Positions 31,433 to 37,784 of a stretch of DNA of 64,000 nucleotides are shown one piece after another; the stretch's first letter is position 1; each line of letters starts with the position of its first letter. This stretch comes from Microvirga flocculans ATCC BAA-817 (GTDB lineage Bacteria; Pseudomonadota; Alphaproteobacteria; Rhizobiales; Beijerinckiaceae), in NCBI RefSeq assembly GCF_000518665.1, contig NZ_JAEA01000006.1:62001-126000 (forward strand), written 5' to 3'. The position numbers and the translations under genes are program-made. The notes under the pieces are model-generated. The model made no database searches. It had not been told where the DNA came from and saw only the letters and a program-made list of their open reading frames with translations.

Positions 31433-31894
31433 CTACGCGGCCTTGTCATGCTTGACGGTCGTCGGACCGCCGCCGGTCGTGATCTCGATCCGGTGGGGCT
31501 TCATCTCCTCCGGCACCTCGCGCACGAGATCGACCGTCAGCAGGCCGTTCTCCAGCTTCGCTTCCTTGACTTTGACGTAGTCCGCCAGGTTGAAGGTCTG
31601 CTTGAAGGCGCGGGTCGCAATGCCGCGGTGCAGGAACTGTCCGTTCTCCTGCTCCGGATGCTTGTGCCCCGCCACCAGCAGCGCGTTCTCTTTCTGGATG
31701 ATCTCGATATCGTCCGGCGAGAAGCCGGCCACCGCCATGGTGATGCGGTAATGGTCCTCACCGAGCTTCTCGACATTGTACGGCGGCCAGCTGGGCGCAG
31801 GCTCCGTGCGAGCCGACTGGTCAAGCATGTCGAACAGGCGGTCGAAGCCGACGGTCGACCGATACAGGGGAGAGAAATCAAACGCGGTCCTCAT
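31433..31894 (-). CDS. Hsp20 small heat-shock protein (IbpA-like, class A)
   Basis: A 153-residue sHsp closely related to those at 18567 and 34443. The same MRTAFDFSPLYRSTVGFDRLFD arm is present in outline, the alpha-crystallin domain is at about 33-128 with AKLENGLLTVDL, and the C-terminal region carries PHRIEI. Start at 31894 follows GGAGG that is sequestered in the ROSE-like leader. Together with the copy at 34443 it forms a near-duplicate pair in opposite orientation about 3 kb apart, pointing to local duplication with the whole regulatory leader. Confidence 0.95.
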   Translation of the reverse strand: MRTAFDFSPLYRSTVGFDRLFDMLDQSARTEPAPSWPPYNVEKLGEDHYRITMAVAGFSPDDIEIIQKENALLVAGHKHPEQENGQFLHRGIATRAFKQTFNLADYVKVKEAKLENGLLTVDLVREVPEEMKPHRIEITTGGGPTTVKHDKAA

Positions 31895-31981
31895 AGCTAC
31901 ATCCTCCCTCGAGCAACGTAACCACAAGAGCGCCGGACACCCGCCGGCGCCCGATCCGCCAAGCTCATCAAGAGCCTTGGC
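31895..31981 (-). promoter_or_regulatory. ROSE-type RNA thermometer (copy 2)
   Basis: Read on the minus strand, hairpin GCCAAG...GCTTGGC (31958-31981) is followed by hairpin GGGCGCCGG...CCGGCGCTC (31928-31952). TTGCT (31912-31916) then faces the GGAGG site (31903-31907) before the hsp20 ATG. Same order and spacing as the other two leaders. Confidence 0.85.
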
Positions 31982-31988
31982 TCATGGT

Positions 31989-32019
31989 GATGTAGGAAGT
32001 GGTTTTCCTCGGTTTCAAG
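31989..32019 (-). promoter_or_regulatory. RpoH-type promoter of hsp20
   Basis: On the minus strand, CTTGAAA (32019-32013) and CCTACATC (31996-31989) with a 16-base spacer, eight bases before the first ROSE hairpin. The -35 box overlaps the stop codon of the upstream small gene. Confidence 0.75.
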
Positions 32020-32440
32020 AGTGCTGCGCACCCCATTTGAAGAAACTTCGCGAGCGGGCACGAGCCAACGGCGCGCCATCATGAGCGTCCCCTTCCCATG
32101 CGGGGATTGGACCGAAGGCCACGAACAGATAAAACCCGTTGAGGTGTGACCCGGTCCTGGCCGCCTGCCGGTCGAAGCCCAGAGGCACCGGGGCGGCTTC
32201 GTCAATCTGGCCGGCAACCTGCCACCCATCGGACTGGACGAAAGCGGGCGCGGCCCGATTCTCGGGAACGGCGCAGTAGAGCTCCGGTTCATGACGGTTC
32301 CGGAACAGGTCGTAGCGCGTACGAGAAGCGCCCTGGCGCACTGACCCGCTCTGCCGCTCGCCATTTGGGTCGGCGAGGATCGGACGGCTTTGGGTCAAAG
32401 CCTCATCAGGGATAAAGGTGCGGTGCATCTCGGTATCCAT
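32015..32440 (-). CDS. Protein of unknown function
   Basis: A 141-residue soluble protein. The middle region reads like a folded domain: YDLFRNRHEPELYCAVPENR, then PAFVQSDGWQVAGQID, then LNGFYLFVAFG. A GGGAG lies about 12 bases before the ATG, a weak fit. It lies upstream of hsp20 on the same strand, and its stop overlaps the hsp20 -35 box. No family recognised; similar proteins may be restricted to Methylobacteriaceae. Confidence 0.5.
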   Translation of the reverse strand: MDTEMHRTFIPDEALTQSRPILADPNGERQSGSVRQGASRTRYDLFRNRHEPELYCAVPENRAAPAFVQSDGWQVAGQIDEAAPVPLGFDRQAARTGSHLNGFYLFVAFGPIPAWEGDAHDGAPLARARSRSFFKWGAQHS

Positions 32441-32784
32441 GAATGCTGTCGGTCTCCCATCTCATGTAGATCGGAAAATGGTTTCGCAGGTTGCGGCCGA
32501 TCAAACGATGCAGGCCTGGTCAGGCCCGACCTGTCAAACACCTGATCAGCTTGAGGGTTTCCTTAGCTGGGGCCCCTCCGTGTACGAGTTGATCGGGGTT
32601 AGACTTAGCTCAACCCGGATCGATCCGGCCGCCTCGGTGGCGGAAGCGCCGCGACCTGTTGCAGGACGGCGACTAATCCTCTGGCATCGGCATTCCTAAC
32701 GATGTGCCGGTGCCGGACGGGAGGAAACAGCTGGCGTTCACTCCCGTCCGCCCGGATAGGCCTGCGTGGCTTCCGGTCGTCAGG
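32441..32784. other. Intergenic gap, holds an HPF-gene terminator
   Basis: No gene is supported. The only notable element is the 10-bp-stem hairpin at 32714-32750, listed separately. Confidence 0.45.
32714..32750 (-). terminator. Hairpin downstream of hpf
   Basis: A perfect inverted repeat CGGACGGGAG / CTCCCGTCCG with a 17-base loop, 35 bases past the hpf stop on the minus strand. Confidence 0.65.
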
Positions 32785-33216
32785 TTATTCCGCAGCCACC
32801 CGGCGGGCGCTGCCGTGATCGGTCCCCATCGGCATGCCCAAGCCGAGGCGGCGGCCGGTGGAGCTACGCAGCCAAGCCGGATGCTTGTCGACCCGCTGCG
32901 CCTTGTCCTCGCGCAGCTCGCGCTTGGCCCGCCGCAGCTGCTTGGCCACCCTTTCGAGCGCAATTCTGAACGCGGCATAGATGTCGGCACTCTTGGCCTC
33001 GCCGCTCATCATCTTGAGCGCGCCCATTTGAACGTTGACCGTGCACCGGTACAGGACACCTTCGCGGGTGAAGTGCACGCTGGCCGTGTTCAGGTGCCCG
33101 AAGTATTTGCCCGCCATCTGCAGGATCCTCGTCCGGGCGTAGTCGGGGAGCACGTCGCCCAGATCGATGTTCGAGCTTTGCACCAGGATGGTTCGATCGA
33201 CGCCTTTCAGCTTCAT
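32785..33216 (-). CDS. hpf: Ribosome hibernation promoting factor (HPF/RaiA family)
   Basis: A 143-residue protein of the HPF/YfiA fold. The N-terminal domain (1-100) has the beta-alpha-beta pattern with ARTRILQMAGKYFGHLNTASVHFTR in outline, then the DIYAAFRIALERVAKQLRRAKRE helix carrying the basic surface that contacts 16S rRNA. It lacks the C-terminal dimerisation domain of long HPF, so it is a short type. It has a distinctive basic C-terminal tail. Start 33216 follows GGAGG by five bases; the open frame extends upstream without support. Role: silencing ribosomes in stress or stationary phase. Confidence 0.88.
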   Translation of the reverse strand: MKLKGVDRTILVQSSNIDLGDVLPDYARTRILQMAGKYFGHLNTASVHFTREGVLYRCTVNVQMGALKMMSGEAKSADIYAAFRIALERVAKQLRRAKRELREDKAQRVDKHPAWLRSSTGRRLGLGMPMGTDHGSARRVAAE

Positions 33217-33450
33217 CCGTTCCTCCATGCAATGAAGGTTGAGCGCGTAACTTTTTCGGATATGCAGAGACCTCACCGGCCGTGCAGGCACCAGGCAATC
33301 CATGCAGGGACTAACCGTTCCCATGCATTCTCCTATTGGCGTGTCGGTCCAGGTGGTGTTCTGAGCATCCGCCGGAGCGGGGAGAAGGAGCTCAGGCTTG
33401 AGTTCCGGCTGTAAGGTGGGGCGCTCGGGCAAGCACCCCACCGCATTTGG

Positions 33451-33594
33451 TTATTTCTTCCATTCGGATCGGCTGCTCGCCGAGGAAGACTGGCCTCCCT
33501 GCCCTTCCTTGCGGAACGGCAGCTTGCCGGCCACGCGCTTGAGCGCATCCGAGATGTCGTATTTCAGCTTGTTGGTGATCTCCGACATGGTCAT
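33451..33594 (-). CDS. 47-residue basic protein, unknown function
   Basis: A short gene with a strong AGGAGG ribosome binding site 8 bases before the ATG. The predicted product begins MTMSEITNKLKYDISDALKR, continues with a lysine-rich helix (VAGKLPFRKEG) and ends with a serine-rich tail and WKK. It is amphipathic and basic, so it could bind nucleic acid or membranes. It lies 234 bases upstream of hpf on the same strand. The clean start signal and helix pattern favour a real small protein over chance; no family is recognised. Confidence 0.55.
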   Translation of the reverse strand: MTMSEITNKLKYDISDALKRVAGKLPFRKEGQGGQSSSASSRSEWKK

Positions 33595-34322
33595 GGCAAA
33601 ACCTCCTGAGGTTCAGCACACTCTCCGTGCCGGGCTGATAACGCGGCACCTCGCCCCTGGTTTCTCGGATGCTCTTCGCATAAGCGTGCTGAGGGCCGGC
33701 AGGGCAGGCAGCCAACAATCACCAGATCTTCCAGCTGCGGCCGAGGCCGGAGTGCCCCGATTTGCAGGAGCGAGCCGCTCTGCAGTCCTGCGGAGGAGAG
33801 GAGCCTTTCCACAGCGGGGCCCGACAACGGACCTGATGGTCGCGAGATCGGATCACGCTCGTTTCCTGATAAGGCCCGCACAATGAAACCCCTGGGCGGA
33901 CGCATGGATCTTTCGGAGTGGTGTAGAACGAGACCTGCGCCCGTCCGCGCCCCGACTCCGAAGGGCATCATCGTGCTAGGCCGGAATGAGCCGCCGGTTC
34001 ACTCCGGCATGACTGCTGGTCTGACAGGAGCCGGGTTCGCGCCATCCCCGCAGATCGTGCCCAAGAGCCTTGCGCTCTTCGTGAGACACAGCCTGAGGCG
34101 CGACGTTCGTTGGCCGATTTCGATGCCTCCGGAGGAGCGGACGGCTTGGGACATAGCCCGGAACGTTCGGGGCCATTGCTTCCGGTTACACCCGTCAGGT
34201 CACTTCAGACGCCGCGGGCGTTGGCGGCTGTTTCAGTCCGCATCCCGTCGCGCCGTAAGCCTGCTGCCGGATTGGCTCCTCCTGTCCCGTGCGCATCTTG
34301 ACAGGTGGGCTGTTGAGCGCCT
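33595..34322. other. Long gap without a supported gene
   Basis: More than 700 bases separate the 47-residue gene from the next hsp20 promoter. A 187-codon plus-strand frame (33883-34446) runs through it but lacks a ribosome binding site, is arginine-rich and overlaps the hsp20 promoter and leader. I regard it as chance. No repeats or hairpins stood out. Confidence 0.45.
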
Positions 34323-34351
34323 CTTGAAAACGACGCGGGACCACCTAAATC
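34323..34351 (+). promoter_or_regulatory. RpoH-type promoter of hsp20
   Basis: CTTGAAA (34323-34329) and CCTAAATC (34344-34351), spacer 14. The ROSE-like leader begins seven bases downstream. Confidence 0.75.
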
Positions 34352-34358
34352 AAAGATT

Positions 34359-34442
34359 GCCAAGGCTTATCAATAGCTTGGCTCGGGCGCCGGCGGGTGT
34401 CCGGCGCCCTCGGACCCATGTTGCTCAACGGAGGATATGGCG
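34359..34442 (+). promoter_or_regulatory. ROSE-type RNA thermometer (copy 3)
   Basis: Hairpin GCCAAG...GCTTGGC (34359-34382) precedes a perfect hairpin GGGCGCCGG / CCGGCGCCC (34385-34409). TTGCT (34421-34425) then faces GGAGG (34430-34434), eight bases before the hsp20 start. The second stem is fully Watson-Crick here, while copies 1 and 2 have a G-U pair, so pairing is kept despite base changes. Confidence 0.85.
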
Positions 34443-34904
34443 ATGAGAACGGCGTTTGATTTCTCCCCCCTGTACCGGTCGACGGTCGGCTTCGACCGCC
34501 TGTTCGACATGCTCGACCAGTCCACCCAGGTCGAGCCCATGACCAGCTGGCCGCCCTACAACATTGAGAAGATCGGCGGTGACCATTACCGCATCGTGAT
34601 GGCCGTGGCCGGCTTCGCGCCCGACGAGATCGAACTCGTCCAGAAGGACAGCGTGCTGCTGATCTCCGGTCAGAAGCATCCTGAGGATACGACGGTGGAG
34701 GTCCTGCACCGGGGCATTCCGACCCGTGCCTTCAAGCAGACCTTCAATCTCGCCGACTACGTCCAGGTCAAGGATGCCAAGCTGGAGAACGGACTATTGT
34801 CGCTGGACCTCGTCCGTGAGGTGCCCGAGAACATGAAACCCCGGCGCATCGAGATCGCCAGCGGGAATGGCCCGAAGACCATCGAGCACGAGAAGACGGC
34901 GTAG
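34443..34904 (+). CDS. Hsp20 small heat-shock protein (IbpA-like, class A)
   Basis: A 153-residue sHsp with the same arm (FDFSPLYRSTVGFDRLFDML) and length as the copy at 31433. The alpha-crystallin domain is at about 33-128 (MAVAGFAPDEIELVQKD; AKLENGLLSLDL), with PRRIEI near the C-terminus. The start at 34443 is eight bases from GGAGG; the ATG at 34437 is too close. It probably co-assembles with the other class A members. The following SPW gene is 140 bases downstream on the same strand. Confidence 0.95.
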   Translation: MRTAFDFSPLYRSTVGFDRLFDMLDQSTQVEPMTSWPPYNIEKIGGDHYRIVMAVAGFAPDEIELVQKDSVLLISGQKHPEDTTVEVLHRGIPTRAFKQTFNLADYVQVKDAKLENGLLSLDLVREVPENMKPRRIEIASGNGPKTIEHEKTA

Positions 34905-35044
34905 GCTTGGTTGATAGGCCATGCTGGTGGCTGCTCCGGCAAACCGGTTTGATCGCGGGACGCGGGGCTCCGGCTCGCGTTCGGCGGATAGCGGCCTCAT
35001 GGGCGTGTGGCATGAACCTTCGCTTCAAGAAAGGGAGGTTGGCT

Positions 35045-35413
35045 ATGATGGGATTGAAGCATAGGAGTGAATTGACCGCGACCAACATCATCAACAGCAT
35101 CCTGGCTGTGTTCCTGTTCTTCTCGCCGTGGGTTGTCGGCTTCCGCGACGTGCCGGCCGCAACCTGGAACGCGGGTGTGTGCGGCTTGGCAATCGGCTTG
35201 ATGGCAGCGCTCGCCATCACCGAACTGCAGGAATGGGAAGAATGGGTCAACGCCGCCCTCGGGCTCTGGGCAATGGCGGCCCCTTGGGTTCTCAGCTTTG
35301 CCGACAATATCGCGGCCATGTGGACCCATGTGCTGGTCGGTCTGGCTGTCGCGGTTCTCGCGGCTCTCGGGCTCTGGCTCATCCACGGCTCCCCGCCGAC
35401 CAGAGCCTCCTAA
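35045..35413 (+). CDS. SPW-repeat membrane protein (copy 2)
   Basis: A 122-residue four-helix membrane protein with SPWVVGFRD and APWVLSFAD motifs. It is the same length as copy 1 and shares the opening LKHRSELTATNII pattern (KHWSELTAINII in copy 1), which indicates a paralog pair. GGGAGG precedes tandem ATGs at 35045 and 35048. It lies immediately downstream of an ROSE-controlled hsp20, and a hairpin closes the transcript at 35435-35469. Function unknown. Confidence 0.88.
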   Translation: MMGLKHRSELTATNIINSILAVFLFFSPWVVGFRDVPAATWNAGVCGLAIGLMAALAITELQEWEEWVNAALGLWAMAAPWVLSFADNIAAMWTHVLVGLAVAVLAALGLWLIHGSPPTRAS

Positions 35414-35434
35414 GCGTCCGCAGCACAGAGGAAG

Positions 35435-35469
35435 GGTCAGGGCCAGGCGCCGGTGGACCGGCCCTGACC
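35435..35469 (+). terminator. Hairpin after SPW copy 2
   Basis: A perfect 10-bp stem GGTCAGGGCC / GGCCCTGACC around a 15-base loop. Confidence 0.7.
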
Positions 35470-35520
35470 TAGGATCGCCTCTGTCGAACGACGCGGGCGT
35501 CGAGGCTGAGGAGATGTTCG

Positions 35521-36084
35521 ATGACGGCGAACGCTCAATTCAGCACGTTGCTCCTAGCGGCTTTACCGGAGTTGCGGGCCTTCGCGCTTTCGCTCACCCG
35601 CGACGGGCCACGGGCTGACGATCTCGTGCAGGAGACCATTCTGCGGGCGTGGTCGCACGCCGACCAGTTTGAGGCAGGATCCAACGTGAGAGCGTGGCTC
35701 TTCACCATCCTGCGTCACCTGTTCTACACCGAACAGCGTCGGCGTCGGCGCGAAGTGGACGACCCGGACGGCAAGCGGGCAGCCGGGCTGATGATCCGGC
35801 CGGAGCAGCAGTCACATCTTGAATTCGAAGACTTTCGGCACGCGCTCGGACGGCTTCCACCGCTGCACAGGGAGGCGTTGATCCTCGTTGGTGCTCAGGG
35901 TGCGTCCTATGAGGAGGCGGCTCGCGTGTGCGGCGTCGCTGTCGGAACGATCAAGAGTCGGGTCAACCGGGCCCGCACTCACCTTATGGCTTTGCTCCAA
36001 ATCGAAGCCGGTTACGAGTTCGGTCCGGACGACATTCTTAAGGCTGTGATCGGCCACGACCGGACTGACGCAGGGAATGATTAG
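35521..36084 (+). CDS. ECF-type sigma-70 factor
   Basis: A 187-residue group IV sigma factor. Region 2 covers about 10-75 (ALSLTRDGPRADDLVQETILRAW; NVRAWLFTILRH) and region 4 covers about 105-155 (LPPLHREALILVGAQGASYEEAARVCGVAVGTIKSRVNRAR). It would direct RNA polymerase to stress promoters. No anti-sigma or PhyR/NepR gene is adjacent, so the subgroup (EcfG-like or another) cannot be decided here. The start follows GAGGAG with ten bases spacing. The C-terminal 25 residues are acidic. Confidence 0.93.
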   Translation: MTANAQFSTLLLAALPELRAFALSLTRDGPRADDLVQETILRAWSHADQFEAGSNVRAWLFTILRHLFYTEQRRRRREVDDPDGKRAAGLMIRPEQQSHLEFEDFRHALGRLPPLHREALILVGAQGASYEEAARVCGVAVGTIKSRVNRARTHLMALLQIEAGYEFGPDDILKAVIGHDRTDAGND

Positions 36085-36232
36085 TTCATTCGTCACGGCA
36101 GTCATGACACGTCCGGTTGGGACGGCTTCTGATGCGGGAAATCTAGTCCACCGCCACAGCACGTTGTATAACGGCATCAAGAATACATGCTGTAGCCCTG
36201 AGACCCGTCTGGTGCGTACTGGAGCACAGTGC

Positions 36233-36460
36233 ATGAAGAAGGCCCGCACGCTTTACACCAGCCCGAACGGCGACCGCTGGTACCTGATCCGCGACACCTC
36301 TGGGGACATTTTCATCCGGCACGAGGCTAACGTGGCCTCCGGGGGCCACGTGGCGCATATCGATATCGGAACATTTCTCAGCTCCGGCAAGGGTCCTGAG
36401 CACCAGGAGCTGCTCCGACTGATCGGAACGTTGGTGGAGGAGCATCCCATCCGCTCGTGA
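36233..36460 (+). CDS. Small conserved protein of unknown function
   Basis: A 75-residue protein beginning KKARTLYTSPNGDRWYLIRD, followed by IFIRHEANVASGGHVAHIDIGTF and GPEHQELLRLIGTLVEE (each a separate segment). I recall this type as a common small Rhizobiales protein, often near stress genes, of unknown function. It has no membrane segment. GGAG lies nine bases before the chosen ATG. The longer frame upstream overlaps the sigma gene's end and is unlikely. Confidence 0.7.
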   Translation: MKKARTLYTSPNGDRWYLIRDTSGDIFIRHEANVASGGHVAHIDIGTFLSSGKGPEHQELLRLIGTLVEEHPIRS

Positions 36461-36854
36461 TGCGGGACAGGAGGGGACCGGCTTGATCCTAGCATCAAAT
36501 CGGGAGGAAGAGCTGGATCCACCAGAACGGCATTGATCGGCCAGGAGGCCCGAGCAAACACTTTAACGTGCTGGGAAAACCTCCCTCGCCTCTTCAGAGC
36601 CAGTGATCTGGCACCGGATAATGATCGGGAGCAGTCCCGTTGGTGGATCGTTGACTGTACTGCGACGTGTGCGGTTCGCGATCGCACTGAGGAAGGTGAC
36701 GCTCCTGCATCCTCACTGCCCGTCAGGCCGAGCTCTGGACAACGGCCATCGCTCATCCCATCTGCATTGGGGACAGGCTGAGCCTGTGTCATCACATACG
36801 GATCCCTTGGAGTTTGAGCTCACGTGACCCTCTCTTGAGAACGGAGGTGAGACG
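36461..36854. other. Intergenic gap, no gene seen
   Basis: No frame has a ribosome binding site and protein-like composition. It presumably carries the promoter of the downstream SPW gene; I found no RpoH-type box. Confidence 0.4.
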
Positions 36855-37259
36855 ATGAACTACAGCCCTAGAATCGACGAACGCAAAAATCTCGATCGGA
36901 ACCGCACTCCGCAGCAGTGGACCATCGTAGAGGCCGTCAACGCAGCAATGGCCGTCATGTTGATCGTATCGCCATGGACGTTCCGATATGCGGACGCTTC
37001 GGTCGCGATGTGGAGTGCAGTGCTCATCGGCCTTCTGCTCGGGGCCACCACCCTCACGCGGACCATCGACGCGCGGGATTGGCAGGGCTGGGCGAGCCTG
37101 GCACTGGGTGCCTTCGCTCTCCTTGGTCCCTGGCTGCTCGGTTTCGGCGAGATCAAGAACGCGGTCGGCATGCACGTCACGGCGGGTCTGGCCGTGGTGG
37201 CGATGACCCTGATCGACCTGTGGGTCCACTACCTCGACCAGCCGGCGACCCCTGCCTGA
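36855..37259 (+). CDS. SPW-repeat membrane protein (copy 3)
   Basis: A 134-residue protein with a hydrophilic N-terminal extension of about 20 residues (NYSPRIDERKNLDRNRTPQQ) absent from copies 1 and 2. Four hydrophobic helices follow, with SPWTFRYAD and GPWLLGFGE motifs. GGAGG precedes the ATG. It is the most divergent of the three SPW proteins and lies upstream of the winged-helix pseudogene and clpK. Confidence 0.87.
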   Translation: MNYSPRIDERKNLDRNRTPQQWTIVEAVNAAMAVMLIVSPWTFRYADASVAMWSAVLIGLLLGATTLTRTIDARDWQGWASLALGAFALLGPWLLGFGEIKNAVGMHVTAGLAVVAMTLIDLWVHYLDQPATPA

Positions 37260-37331
37260 GCAAAAGGAACCTAAATATCAGGTCATCATGCGAGCCGCAG
37301 AACCACACCTTGAAGACGGAGACGCGGATCA

Positions 37332-37784
37332 ATGAACTTTAGCGAGATTGCCTGGTAAATCCTGGATCTATTCCGTCGGTTCCGCCGGCGGCCCGGCGCG
37401 CGCATGACGACGGCGGCCATCGATGAGCGGCTCGGCACAGACCCTGCGGTCGCAGTGGCCGTCCGGGAACTCGTCGATGCCCGCTACCTCGTGGCTCCGG
37501 ACGCGGAGATGGTCGAGCTGACGGCAAGAGGCTTCGGCGCGATCCAACCTGGCAACTCAAGAGCCAGCTTGGGCGGTGCAACGGACTGCTTTTCAGGAGT
37601 ACCGTATCCCATCAACGGATGGGGCTTTCGCATTGGCCAAGCTGAAACCACTCCAATCATCGAAGCGTATTTTTGGGTACTGGAACGTATCAGGGAGCAA
37701 CAGTTAAGGCAGCAACAGTTCAGGGAGCAACAGTTAAGGCAGCAACAGTTCAGGGAGCACAGTCATGGCAAATGGACTTTGTGA
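37332..37784 (+). pseudogene. Small winged-helix-like gene with a nonsense codon, upstream of clpK
   Basis: Reading from the ATG at 37332 gives MNFSEIAW, then TAA at 37356-37358, then an uninterrupted frame to 37784. After the stop the protein continues ILDLFRRFRRRPGAR and a region (ERLGTDPAVAVAVRELVDARYLV in outline) resembling the second helix and wing of a winged-helix domain. A CAA to TAA change would explain the break. Alternatively, translation restarts at the ATG at 37404 and gives 126 residues. The C-terminus is a glutamine/arginine repeat (REQQLRQQQF twice) and overlaps the clpK start by 20 bases, suggesting translational coupling. Function unknown. Confidence 0.5.
37691..37759 (+). 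repeat. 30-bp tandem repeat before clpK
   Basis: A 30-base unit (37691-37720) is repeated exactly at 37721-37750, with the first nine bases of a third copy at 37751-37759. Each unit is built from two related 15-mers ending gcaacagtt. In frame it encodes REQQLRQQQF. The third partial unit contributes the clpK ribosome binding site region (GGGAG). Confidence 0.9.

Noticed and set aside
33883..34446. 187-codon frame upstream of hsp20
   Set aside because: It overlaps the RpoH box and ROSE-like leader, has no ribosome binding site and is arginine-rich.
37691..37759. CRISPR-like array
   Set aside because: The 30-base units are directly adjacent without spacers, so this is a simple tandem repeat.
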